From contig CAYXLW010000010.1 of the NCBI GenBank assembly GCA_964466055.1, positions 1 to 54,633 of the forward strand: a DNA stretch of 54,633 nucleotides, in the 5' to 3' direction. Source of the stretch: CAYXLW01 sp964466055. Lineage in GTDB: Bacteria > Patescibacteriota > Gracilibacteria > GCA-2401425. The position numbers and the translations under genes were made by a program. Under the pieces are notes generated by a model. It saw only the letters and a program-made list of their open reading frames with translations, was not told where the DNA came from and did no database searches. Positions 1-6,612 of the stretch are shown here, piece by piece. Within the stretch, counting starts at the first letter, position 1. Every line of letters begins with the position of its first letter.

Positions 1-1338
1 TGTAAGTTTAAATTTAGCAATTGTAACATCGTCTTCTCCAACTTTTGGATCTGTAATAGTTCCTGTTTTTTCAATTTTTACTAATCCAGCTGTAACTCCT
101 GTGTTTACTTCAAATTTGTTACTTGTAATTGGAAAATCTCCAACTACACCTTGCGCATTTGTAGAAACTGCTTCAGCTGATTCAACTGAAAAGTAACTGT
201 CTCCAGTTGCTGCTCCTGTATTAGCTTTTAGAGTGAATGTTTTTGTCTCTCCTGCTTTTACAGTAACATTTACTCCTGTAAAAATAGCTAAATGAGTTGT
301 TGAATTAATAGTTTTTTCAGAAGTAAGTCTTGTTGATCCGTCGTATAGGTAAAGACCCCATCCTGAATCTTGTCCAACTCCTGATCTTTTAATAGAAACT
401 GATGTAACAAGAACGTCATCTCCATTTGCTGTAAAATCGTACATTGCAACTGGAACTGCAGATGCTCCTTTTGGAAGAGCAGTTGCAGCTGGCATGTCTG
501 GTGAAGCTGAAACTTCTAGAGTTCCGTCTGAAACAACAACTACGTCGTCAGTTGTGTCATCAGTTGTATCATCAGTTGTTGTATCGTCAGTTGTTGTATC
601 TTCTTCAACAACATCAACTAATGCTAATACTTGAGCAATGATTTCCTCATCTTCAAATACTGTAAAAGCTGATGATCCATCGTCAAATCTAACATATGAA
701 TCTGCATCTTCAGCAACAATTATTGCGAAAGCCGCAACCTTTGCTACTGCAGATCTAGTAATAAAATCATTTGGAGCAAATATTTCTTTGCTTCCTCCTT
801 TTCCATCAACGATAGAAAGATTGTAAGCAGCAGAAATCATTTCTTCTGCCCAATGACCATTGTCGTCTGTAAATGGAGCCATTGGTTCTTTGTATTCTGC
901 GTAATTTATTCCTAAAGCGTTTAAAGCAATTTTCACTGCTTCTGCTCTAGTTACATTGTCCGCAGGTCGGAAAGTTGAAGATTTATCAGATCCGTTAACA
1001 ATTCCTGCTTTAACTGCTGCGTTCACATATTTTGCGAACCAGTCAGTGTAAGAAACGTCAGTAAATCCTGCGTCTTCAGCTCCTTCTGTGCTAACACCAG
1101 CAGCTACAACTAGAGTTTTTACAAACTCTGCTCTGTTCATGTTATCACCTGGTCTAAAATTAATAGCCGATTTAAAAACTCCTGCTTGAGTAAGTGCTGT
1201 AACGTATGACGCAAACCAGTCTGTTGCAGCAACATCCTCGTATGCCTTAGCAGATGGAGCAATAACCAAAGTCATTGCAATTACACCTGTTGCTAACAAC
1301 GAAGCAAGAACTTTTTTAGCTTGTGTAAATAAGTTCAT
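1..1338 (-). CDS. SLH-domain surface (S-layer-like) protein, 3' end cut by window edge
   Basis: This gene reads from an ATG at 1338 and runs off the left edge, giving 446 codons. Residues 1-32 form a signal peptide (basic MNLFTQAKK, hydrophobic core, cleavage near SAKA). Three SLH repeats follow to about residue 190; each has an F.DV...DWFA-type start and an RP.DN..RAE-type end, and the third is more diverged. Residues 245-266 are a TTTDD/TTDD low-complexity linker. Beyond it lies a beta-rich, Ig-like region. SLH domains usually anchor proteins to secondary cell-wall polymers, so this is probably an S-layer or outer surface protein. There is no Shine-Dalgarno sequence. The upstream leader is highly structured (see 1373-1576). 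The C-terminus is not visible, so total length is unknown. Confidence 0.9.
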   Translation of the reverse strand, partial: MNLFTQAKKVLASLLATGVIAMTLVIAPSAKAYEDVAATDWFASYVTALTQAGVFKSAINFRPGDNMNRAEFVKTLVVAAGVSTEGAEDAGFTDVSYTDWFAKYVNAAVKAGIVNGSDKSSTFRPADNVTRAEAVKIALNALGINYAEYKEPMAPFTDDNGHWAEEMISAAYNLSIVDGKGGSKEIFAPNDFITRSAVAKVAAFAIIVAEDADSYVRFDDGSSAFTVFEDEEIIAQVLALVDVVEEDTTTDDTTTDDTTDDTTDDVVVVSDGTLEVSASPDMPAATALPKGASAVPVAMYDFTANGDDVLVTSVSIKRSGVGQDSGWGLYLYDGSTRLTSEKTINSTTHLAIFTGVNVTVKAGETKTFTLKANTGAATGDSYFSVESAEAVSTNAQGVVGDFPITSNKFEVNTGVTAGLVKIEKTGTITDPKVGEDDVTIAKFKLT

Positions 1339-1372
1339 TCTTAATGAATTAATGAATAATAATATAAGTCCC

Positions 1373-1576
1373 CCGAGCAACCCATGGGGTTAAACCCGGA
1401 AGTTACAATTTAGGAATCACGCCTGTGTTTCCTGTTTTTTTCTCTTCTTTAAGAAGTTGATATGCATTGCAAATCAGATAAAAGCAAGGACTCTTGCCTT
1501 TAAGTTCTCCCTAAAGCCATATTTTTATTTAAAATCCTCATGGGGCTCCATAAGGCTAAAAATGGCGATGCCATTT
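1373..1576 (-). promoter_or_regulatory. Candidate structured RNA leader upstream of the SLH gene
   Basis: A chain of inverted repeats lies 35-240 nt upstream of the SLH start. On the minus strand they are: a stem at 1560-1576 (AAATGGC/GCCATTT, 3-nt loop); 1536-1555 (CCTTATGG/CCATGAGG); 1481-1500 (AAGGCAAG/CTTGCTTT); 1412-1433 (AGGAA-CAC/GTG-TTCCT); and a two-part stem at 1373-1399 (CCGGG, AACCC / GGGTT, CTCGG). In three stems one pair is G-U on the minus strand but A-C on the plus strand, so the RNA is probably transcribed with the SLH gene. It could be a cis-regulatory leader or a separate ncRNA. It matches no riboswitch consensus that I can recall. Confidence 0.5.
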
Positions 1577-1868
1577 GGTGCTTTATTCTGGTTCTCTTAA
1601 GGTGAATCAGAATAATACTATCTGTTTTTATTTTTTTGTTTGTCCGAATTGTTAAGGAGCTAAGCTCGTACCTTTTCTCTTCTTTTTGCGCCTCTGTCTT
1701 TTTAGATTTAAACAAATTAAAAATAAAAAGGACGGTATAAAGAGGTAGAAAAATTAAAGCTTTCACGTGTTATAACGTGCTGTATTAGTCTTCGTTTCAT
1801 AAAATCATAAAAACCTTTTGACGTAGTTTTTTATTATTGTTTAGCTAATAATTCACCACGGACTGACT
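1577..1868. other. Intergenic stretch without a supported gene
   Basis: This AT-rich spacer lies between the structured leader and the palindromic repeats. The only visible structure is a small inverted repeat CACGT/ACGTG near 1764-1780. An open frame on the minus strand (1500-1766) overlaps the RNA stems and has no protein-like features. I see no confident gene here. Confidence 0.5.
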
Positions 1869-1906
1869 GAGGTTTAACCTTAAGTGTGGATTAAAGGTTA
1901 AACCTC
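1869..1906. repeat. Palindromic repeat unit 1 (GAGGTTTAACCTT family)
   Basis: Left arm GAGGTTTAACCTT (1869-1881) and right arm AAGGTTAAACCTC (1894-1906) form a perfect 13-bp inverted repeat around a 12-nt loop. A TCACCAC sequence lies just upstream. The same arms recur in units 2 and 3 and, with one end base changed, inside aroA. Confidence 0.9.
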
Positions 1907-1937
1907 GGTCTACTCTTTTAATCACCACGGGGGGAAT

Positions 1938-2016
1938 GAGGTTTAACCTTAAATGTAGATTAATAATAAACATACTTTTAATCTTAAAATAGAAATTACA
2001 TCTAAGGTTAAACCTC
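1938..2016. repeat. Palindromic repeat unit 2
   Basis: The same 13-bp arms occur at 1938-1950 and 2004-2016, separated by 53 nt. The left arm continues as TTAAATGTAGATTAA, shared with the other units, and TCACCAC precedes it at about 1922-1928. The longer loop shows that the arms are conserved while the middle varies. Confidence 0.88.
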
Positions 2017-2049
2017 GTTTTAATAAAAATACCTTGAATTTTCACCACT

Positions 2050-2101
2050 GAGGTTTAACCTTAAATGTGAATTAACTAACCTCGGCCTAAGGTTAAACCT
2101 C
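2050..2101. repeat. Palindromic repeat unit 3, in the aroA leader
   Basis: Arms at 2050-2062 and 2089-2101 with a 26-nt loop, again preceded by TTCACCAC. It ends 21 nt before the aroA start, so the hairpin would lie in the aroA 5' leader if transcription starts upstream. A regulatory effect is possible but not shown. Confidence 0.88.
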
Positions 2102-2122
2102 GTTCTACTTAGCTATTTAATA

Positions 2123-3472
2123 ATGATGAAAAAATACGTTGCCCCTCTTTTGAACAAAAAAATCAACATTCAAATTTCTGTTCCTGGAAGCAAATCTATA
2201 ACAAACAGAGCCTTTTTGCTCTCTGCTTTGTGTAATAATAAAGTTTTCATACACGGAGCTCTTGAGTCTGATGACACAAAATATATGAAAAAAGCCCTGC
2301 AAGATTTAGGGGTAAAAATTTCAAACAAGAATAATATATTTGAAATACATGGAACTGGCGGAAATTTTATAAAAGGAGTAAAAACTTTATTTTTAGGAAA
2401 TGCTGGAACAGCAGTAAGGTTTTTAACTGCAACAATGTTACTTAGAAAAGACAAAACAATTATTGATGGAGTTGAAAGAATGAGAAATCGACCAATAAAA
2501 GATTTAATAGATTCTTTAAGGGAATTAGGTGCAAAAATTGAATCTAAAACAGGCTGTCCACCTATTTCTATTGAAGGAGCTGAAAACTATAAAGAAAGTG
2601 TGACTATGAAAGGGAACAATTCTAGTCAATATTTTTCAGCACTTATGCAAATTGCTCCACTTCTTAAAAATGGCTTGAATATTGCTATTGATGGAGAGCT
2701 TGTTAGTAAGCCATACATTGACATTACTATTCACATTATGAAGCAATTTGGAGCTGAGGTTGTTTCGACCCCGCGGGTAATTTCTATAAAACCTCAAAAA
2801 TATCAAGCAAAAGAATTTTTTGTTGAAGGAGATGCTAGTAGTGCATCATATTGGTTTGCTCTTGCTGCAGTGACAAGAAGCACTGTAACCGTAAAAAATT
2901 TATCCTATACTTCTTGTCAGGGGGATGTTCATTTTGTTGATGTGCTAGAAAAAATGGGATGTAAAGTAGCAAAAGGTTTAACCTTAAATGCGAAAGAAAA
3001 ACAACAATTTTTTCATCTTAAAAAGGAAAACACCTCTAAGGTTAAACCTTATGGAATAACAGTTACGGGTCCTAAAAAACTAAAAGCTCTTGGTAAAATA
3101 AATATGAATGCTATGCCCGACGTTGCTATGACATTAGCAGTTGTGGCTACATTTGCCGAAGGCGAAACAATAATTGTTGATGTTGCAAATATGAGAATAA
3201 AAGAAACTGATAGAATTAAGGCGCTTGTTACTGAAATGAAAAAAATGGGGATAAAGTGTGAGGAGCTTCCTGATGGATTAATTATTCACGGTTCAAGTGA
3301 TATAAACCTTAGGCATGGTGCAGAAATAGAAACATATGATGATCACCGAATGGCTATGTGTTTTTCTGTATTAGGTGCTGTAATTCCTAATACAGTTATT
3401 CTCAACCCTAACTGTGTATCAAAAACATATCCTAACTTTTTTAAAGAGTGGGATAAAGCAATTAAGAAATAA
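2123..3472 (+). CDS. aroA: 3-phosphoshikimate 1-carboxyvinyltransferase (EPSP synthase)
   Basis: The product (449 aa) joins phosphoenolpyruvate to shikimate-3-phosphate, the sixth shikimate-pathway step, in the cytosol. Family motifs are present in order: PGSKSITNRAFLLSA near residue 20, the PEP-binding loop LGNAGTAVRFLTA near 90, RMRNRPIKDL near 120, NMNAMPDVAMTLA near 330, RIKETDRI near 365 and YDDHRMAM near 410. Family length is about 430. The excess comes from a roughly 25-residue insertion near residues 284-309, exactly where a palindromic repeat lies in frame. ATGATG at 2123/2126 are both possible starts; no Shine-Dalgarno is visible. No other shikimate gene is in the window, but a chorismate-using enzyme lies at 10943-12190. 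Confidence 0.97.
   Translation: MMKKYVAPLLNKKINIQISVPGSKSITNRAFLLSALCNNKVFIHGALESDDTKYMKKALQDLGVKISNKNNIFEIHGTGGNFIKGVKTLFLGNAGTAVRFLTATMLLRKDKTIIDGVERMRNRPIKDLIDSLRELGAKIESKTGCPPISIEGAENYKESVTMKGNNSSQYFSALMQIAPLLKNGLNIAIDGELVSKPYIDITIHIMKQFGAEVVSTPRVISIKPQKYQAKEFFVEGDASSASYWFALAAVTRSTVTVKNLSYTSCQGDVHFVDVLEKMGCKVAKGLTLNAKEKQQFFHLKKENTSKVKPYGITVTGPKKLKALGKINMNAMPDVAMTLAVVATFAEGETIIVDVANMRIKETDRIKALVTEMKKMGIKCEELPDGLIIHGSSDINLRHGAEIETYDDHRMAMCFSVLGAVIPNTVILNPNCVSKTYPNFFKEWDKAIKK
2973..3050. repeat. In-frame copy of the palindromic repeat inside aroA
   Basis: Arms AAGGTTTAACCTT (2973-2985) and AAGGTTAAACCTT (3038-3050) form a perfect 13-bp inverted repeat with a 52-nt loop. The left arm continues TTAAATG and the right arm is preceded by TCT, as in intergenic units 2 and 3. 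The copy encodes the extra segment KGLTLNA...SKVKP of EPSP synthase without a stop or frameshift. This resembles the way Rickettsia palindromic elements enter genes. Confidence 0.85.
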
Positions 3473-3510
3473 CGCTAAATCTAAATAAATTTGCATACAA
3501 TTATCGTTTG

Positions 3511-3576
3511 CCCCCACCCCCTCATCCGCCCCGCTTAGCGTGGTACCTTCTCCCAGAGAGGGGTGGAGTTCGGGGT
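3511..3576. repeat. GC-rich palindromic (REP/MITE-like) element
   Basis: A C-rich arm around 3511-3522 (CCACCCCCTC) pairs with GAGAGGGGTGG around 3566-3576. Internal CGC-TTA-GCG and CTTCTCCCAGAG segments lie between them. It is the most GC-rich stretch in its surroundings. From memory it resembles short dispersed elements of the type CTCATCCGCC...CCTTCTCCCAGAG seen in many bacteria. It lies in a 366-nt gap between aroA and the Bro-N gene; the rest of that gap, apart from the promoter region near 3723, shows nothing. Confidence 0.6.
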
Positions 3577-3722
3577 TATGTCAAACTATTTTGAATTAGC
3601 TATATACTGCAACATATTTCCTCCTCTTTTATTATTTGTTTGTGGCTTGTTTACTGGCTTTATCTAAAGTTTAGTCTATATGTTTTTAATTATTTATAAA
3701 CAATATATTTTATCTTTCTGTT

Positions 3723-3787
3723 TGATATAATAACAACGTCAAACAGTTAATGACGATTTGGCACTAAGCTGATAAAGGCTGATAAAG
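3723..3787 (+). promoter_or_regulatory. Extended -10 promoter with operator-like repeats for the Bro-N gene
   Basis: TGATATAAT at 3723-3731 is an extended -10 element without a good -35. Just downstream, CGTCA (3737-3741) and TGACG (3751-3755) form an inverted repeat. A tandem direct repeat GCTGATAAAG follows (3768-3777 and 3778-3787). These lie between the promoter and the start at 3839, where a repressor or antirepressor could act. The binding protein is not identified. Confidence 0.5.
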
Positions 3788-3838
3788 TAGGAATCTTAAA
3801 CTACAAAACAAATTATTTATCAATTTAATTTTTTTACT

Positions 3839-4663
3839 ATGGAAACTAAAATCGCCATCTTCAAAGGCAAAGAAGTACGAAAAATCCTTTATAATAATGA
3901 GTGGTGGTTTTCCATTTCGGATGTAGTCGAGGTACTAACTGATTCAACTAATGTGAAGGATTATATCCAAAAGATGAGAACACGAGATAAAGAACTCGCC
4001 GTCAACTGGGGGACAATTTGTCACCCCCTTCGAATTGAAGCTCCCGATGGCAAAATGCGAGAAACAAACTGTGCGAATACCGAAGGTATTTTTCGTATTA
4101 TTCAATCTATCACCTCTCCTAAAGCCGAACCATTTAAACGCTGGCTCGCTAAAGTCGGTTACGAACGCGTGCAAGAAATTGAAGACCCTGAATTGGCAAG
4201 TAAAAGAACCCGCACCCTTTATAAAGCCAAAGGATATTCAGACGCATGGATTGAAAAACGCATGCGTGGCATTGCTATTCGCGAAGAACTAACTGATGAA
4301 TGGGATAAACGCGGGGTAAAAGAAGAAAGAGAATATTCCATCTTAACCTCCGAGATATCCAAGGCGACTTTTGGCATGACACCCAGTGAATACAAAGAAC
4401 TCAAGGGACTTAAACGCCAGAATCTGCGAGATCACATGAATGATCTTGAATTAATTTTCTCCATGCTTGGTGAAGCGGCTACAACGGAAATCGCTCGCAA
4501 CACGGATGCGCAAGGCTTTGATAAAAACAAAACAGCCGCCCAGAAAGGCGGAAAAATCGCGGGAGATGCGCGAAAGAAGCTCGAAATCGAAAGCGGTAAA
4601 AAGGTTATATCCAAGGAAAACTACCTGCAAAAACCACAGGATAAAAAATTATTAGACTCTTAA
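3839..4663 (+). CDS. Bro-N domain (phage antirepressor-like) protein
   Basis: The product is 274 aa. Residues 1-110 match the Bro-N fold: KIAIFKGKEVRKILYNNEWW, FSISDVVEVLTDS, a TEGIFRIIQS segment and the signature FKRWLAKVGYERV near residue 100. Bro-N domains bind DNA and occur in phage antirepressors and in chromosomal relatives. The C-terminal half is charged and helical and ends with a GGKIAGDARKKLE stretch. Base composition is unlike neighbouring genes (30 of 60 bases are G or C at 4141-4200, with frequent CGC and GCG codons), which suggests recent transfer. It is probably co-transcribed with the small gene 10 nt downstream. Its exact role is unknown. Confidence 0.8.
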   Translation: METKIAIFKGKEVRKILYNNEWWFSISDVVEVLTDSTNVKDYIQKMRTRDKELAVNWGTICHPLRIEAPDGKMRETNCANTEGIFRIIQSITSPKAEPFKRWLAKVGYERVQEIEDPELASKRTRTLYKAKGYSDAWIEKRMRGIAIREELTDEWDKRGVKEEREYSILTSEISKATFGMTPSEYKELKGLKRQNLRDHMNDLELIFSMLGEAATTEIARNTDAQGFDKNKTAAQKGGKIAGDARKKLEIESGKKVISKENYLQKPQDKKLLDS

Positions 4664-4673
4664 TTTTACTTCT

Positions 4674-4919
4674 ATGGATAAAACTTACTTTGATAATTCT
4701 TATTTCGACGGAAAGCTGACCGAAGAAGAGAAAGAGCAACTCATATATTTGATGGATAAGGCACACAAACCAAACAAAGAGCAAGAACGAGAATTTGTGG
4801 AATTTTTTAAAGGATTGATTCCAATCATTATTGATGTATATTCCGATCTTGAATTCAGAGGTCAATGTCCTGATGAATGCAAAGGAATGCTGAAATATCG
4901 CGACTTGTTTAAAACTTAA
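4674..4919 (+). CDS. Small acidic protein downstream of the Bro-N gene, unknown function
   Basis: The product is 81 aa, starts at ATG 4674 and lies 10 nt after the Bro-N stop, so the two probably share a transcript. It is acidic and helical (KLTEEEKEQLIYLMDKA near residues 14-30) with one cysteine near residue 69 (GQCPDECKG has two). There is no signal peptide or membrane segment. I do not recognise the family. Its place behind an antirepressor-like gene suggests the two arrived together, perhaps as an accessory or toxin-antitoxin-like pair, but that is only inference. Confidence 0.65.
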   Translation: MDKTYFDNSYFDGKLTEEEKEQLIYLMDKAHKPNKEQEREFVEFFKGLIPIIIDVYSDLEFRGQCPDECKGMLKYRDLFKT

Positions 4920-4929
4920 TTTTATACCC

Positions 4930-4981
4930 AAAAAACTAAAAAAAACGTTATGTTTTAAACGTTTCTTAGTGATTGGTCGGG
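4930..4981 (-). repeat. Left copy of the tRNA-Pro 3' end plus terminator (attachment-site-like)
   Basis: This copy is about 85% similar to 6371-6423. It contains GATTGGTCGGG (4971-4981), which on the minus strand is the tRNA-Pro acceptor end CCCGACCA plus following bases. It also holds the terminator stem AAACGTT/AACGTTT (4943-4949 and 4958-4964) with a U run on the minus strand. No tRNA body adjoins it. It is a tRNA-end duplication such as integration at a tRNA gene leaves, or a decayed tRNA copy. Confidence 0.6.
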
Positions 4982-5041
4982 AATCTTAGACAACGTTAGA
5001 ACTATTTTGATTAAGCAAAATGGGGATATTTATGTTCCTAA

Positions 5042-5100
5042 ATTTTAAAAACTAAATTATTTTGTCTTAACTTTCTGTGTCATTTTTGGGGTACACTATA
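5042..5100. repeat. Direct repeat X, left copy
   Basis: The segment from ATTTTAAAAACTAAATTA to GGGGTACACTATA matches 6226-6287 at an estimated 75-80% by eye, in the same orientation. It lies upstream of the mdh-like gene, and its partner lies just after that gene. Confidence 0.65.
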
Positions 5101-5116
5101 TATAAAAATTTTCCAC

Positions 5117-5145
5117 TTTACATGGAAAACATAAGGTGCTACAGT
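5117..5145 (+). promoter_or_regulatory. Sigma70-type promoter for the mdh-like gene
   Basis: TTTACA (5117-5122), 17-nt spacer, TACAGT (5140-5145). The start codon is at 5185. The bases TGGCATC right after the -10 recur after the -10 of the unrelated gene at 15266, so the two initial transcribed sequences look alike. Confidence 0.6.
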
Positions 5146-5184
5146 GGCATCCTTTTTTAAATTATATATTAAATTAATACAAAT

Positions 5185-6210
5185 ATGAATACTGTTAATG
5201 AAAGAACTCCTGAGCCTTTAAAGGTAGCAGTTACTGGTGCTGCTGGTCAAATTGATTATTCTTTACTTCCTAGACTAGCTTCAGGAGAAACATTTGGCCC
5301 AAAAACTCAAGTAGAGCTAAGATTACTTGAAACACCTGGTGCCATGAAGGCTTTGGATGGAGTAATAATGGAGCTAAGAGATTGTGCATTTCCTTTGTTA
5401 TCAGACATTGTAAAAACTGATGATCCTAACGTTGCTTTTGATGGAGCGAATTTTGCTATAATGGTAGGAGCTGCGCCAAGAGGAAAAGGAATGCAAAGAG
5501 ATGATTTACTAAAAGTAAATGCTCCGATTTTTCAAGAGCAAGGAAAAGCTTTATTAAAAGCAGCAGCAGATATTCAAACATTAGTAGTTGGAAATCCTGC
5601 TAATACTAATACTCTTATAGCTTGGGCTAACGCACAAGATATACCCAAAGAAAGATTTTTCGCTTTAATGTTATTAGATGAATTAAGGGCAAAAGCTCAA
5701 TTAAAAGAAAAGATAAACTTAAAAGATGGAGGAAATTTTAATCTTAGTGACATAAGCAATATGGTAGTATGGGGAAATCATAGTGCATCTCAATATCCTG
5801 ATTTTTACAATGCTCTTATTGATTCAGCGTCTGTGTTGTCAATAATTAATGATGTCATTTGGTTACAGACTGAATTTATTTTAAATAATGCAAAAAGAGG
5901 AAGTGAAATTATTGAGGCTAGAGGAAAAAGTTCAGCACTTTCTGCTGCTAATGCCATTGTTGAAAATTTAAAGAGATTAACTAATCCAACTTTAGATAAC
6001 GATTGTTTTACAATGGGAGGTTTTGGAAATGGTGAATATCCAAATATTCCAGATGATTTAGTATTTGGAAGGCCTTATAGATTAACTAATGAAAGAATTT
6101 TACAAGTAATTCCAGGGTTTAATATAGATGAACCTTTTTCGAAGATGCGTATTCAAGAAAATATTGAAGAACTAAGTAAAGAAAAAGAAATAATAGAAGA
6201 CTTCTTATAG
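5185..6210 (+). CDS. mdh: Malate dehydrogenase-like protein
   Basis: The product is 341 aa (family about 325). It should oxidise malate to oxaloacetate with NAD. It belongs to the cytosolic-type (group 2) MDH family: LDGVIMELRDCAFPLL near residue 57, the substrate loop GAAPRGKGMQRDDLL near 95, VVGNPANTNTLIAW near 135, LDELRAKAQL near 164 with the Asp-Arg pair, and WGNHSASQYPDF with the catalytic His near 200. Oddly, the nucleotide-binding loop reads TGAAGQIDYSLL, with Asp where the third Gly of GxxGxxG is normal, so cofactor binding may be changed. The gene stands alone between two pairs of direct repeats next to tRNA-Pro, suggesting insertion. Confidence 0.88.
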   Translation: MNTVNERTPEPLKVAVTGAAGQIDYSLLPRLASGETFGPKTQVELRLLETPGAMKALDGVIMELRDCAFPLLSDIVKTDDPNVAFDGANFAIMVGAAPRGKGMQRDDLLKVNAPIFQEQGKALLKAAADIQTLVVGNPANTNTLIAWANAQDIPKERFFALMLLDELRAKAQLKEKINLKDGGNFNLSDISNMVVWGNHSASQYPDFYNALIDSASVLSIINDVIWLQTEFILNNAKRGSEIIEARGKSSALSAANAIVENLKRLTNPTLDNDCFTMGGFGNGEYPNIPDDLVFGRPYRLTNERILQVIPGFNIDEPFSKMRIQENIEELSKEKEIIEDFL

Positions 6211-6225
6211 GAAACAATTTAAACT

Positions 6226-6287
6226 ATTTTGAAAAACTAAATCATCTTGTCTTAGGGGTATGTCTCATTTTCGGGAGGTGTACTATA
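6226..6287. repeat. Direct repeat X, right copy
   Basis: This copy runs from ATTTTGAAAAACTAAATC to GGTGTACTATA and is the partner of 5042-5100. It begins 16 nt after the mdh-like stop codon. Shared blocks include ACTAAAT, TTGTCTTA and TACTATA or TACACTATA. Confidence 0.65.
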
Positions 6288-6379
6288 GTTTTTATTATTG
6301 AACTAAATCTTCCTTCATTATAATTCTAGATATTCTAAATCAAATAAAAATATTCGTAATAATTTTACGGGTAAAAACC

Positions 6380-6407
6380 TAAAAAACCGTTATATTTAAA
6401 ACGTTTC
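6380..6407 (-). terminator. Rho-independent terminator of tRNA-Pro
   Basis: On the minus strand the stem AAACGTT/AACGGTTT (one-base bulge) is followed by a T run. The same stem type ends the tRNA-Ser gene (15103-15127) and occurs at 4943-4964, so this genome reuses one terminator sequence. Confidence 0.75.
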
Positions 6408-6415
6408 TCAATGAT

Positions 6416-6492
6416 TGGTCGGGGTTATAGGACTCGAACCTACGGCCTCACGGTCCCAAACCGCGCGCTCTAGCCAACTGAGCTAAACCCCG
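6416..6492 (-). tRNA. tRNA-Pro (anticodon TGG), CCA encoded
   Basis: The acceptor stem CGGGGTT/AACCCCG pairs perfectly and is followed by A and an encoded CCA (6416-6418). The D arm is GCTC/GAGC, the anticodon stem CGCGG/CCGTG with loop TTTGGGA gives anticodon TGG, and the T arm is GTAGG/CCTAT with loop TTCGAGT. The mature length is 77 nt. It is transcribed away from infC, and its 3' end is duplicated at 4971-4981. Confidence 0.96.
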
Positions 6493-6508
6493 ATTTTTAA
6501 GCTAGAGG

Positions 6509-6538
6509 AGTTTACTTCTATTAAGGAAATATTGTCAA
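6509..6538 (-). promoter_or_regulatory. Promoter of tRNA-Pro
   Basis: On the minus strand: TTGACA (6533-6538), 18-nt spacer, TAAACT (6509-6514), 17 nt before the tRNA 5' end at 6492. The -35 element lies in the inverted repeat GTCAAGAA/TTCTTGAC (6534-6552), shared with the divergent infC promoter. Confidence 0.7.
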
Positions 6539-6547
6539 GAAATTTTC

Positions 6548-6576
6548 TTGACTAAATGCTTTCATTTACATAAAAT
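6548..6576 (+). promoter_or_regulatory. Promoter of the infC-rpmI-rplT operon
   Basis: TTGACT (6548-6553), 17-nt spacer, TAAAAT (6571-6576), so transcription should start near 6583. Its -35 forms one arm of the 8-bp inverted repeat 6534-6552; the other arm is the tRNA-Pro -35. The two divergent promoters therefore overlap back to back. Confidence 0.7.
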
Positions 6577-6612
6577 CCACCAGCTTAGGGTTTATATCTT
6601 AATTTAAACTGT

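Noticed and set aside
1373..1399. Cyclic-di-GMP or cyclic-di-AMP riboswitch in the SLH leader
   Set aside because: I compared it with the consensus cores that I recall for these classes; the conserved motifs are missing.
1500..1766. Open frame of 88 codons on the minus strand
   Set aside because: It overlaps the RNA stem-loops, has no protein-like domain pattern and ends in low-complexity basic sequence.
1845..2048. Open frame across the palindromic repeats
   Set aside because: The peptide repeats (NLHLRLNL, NPHLRLNL) only reflect the DNA repeats; there is no independent sign of coding.
1869..2101. CRISPR-like repeats
   Set aside because: The units are inverted repeats with variable loops, not direct repeats with regular spacers, and no cas gene is near.
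5185..6210. Lactate dehydrogenase
   Set aside because: The ELRDCAFPLL and APRGKGMQR motifs are those of group 2 malate dehydrogenases.
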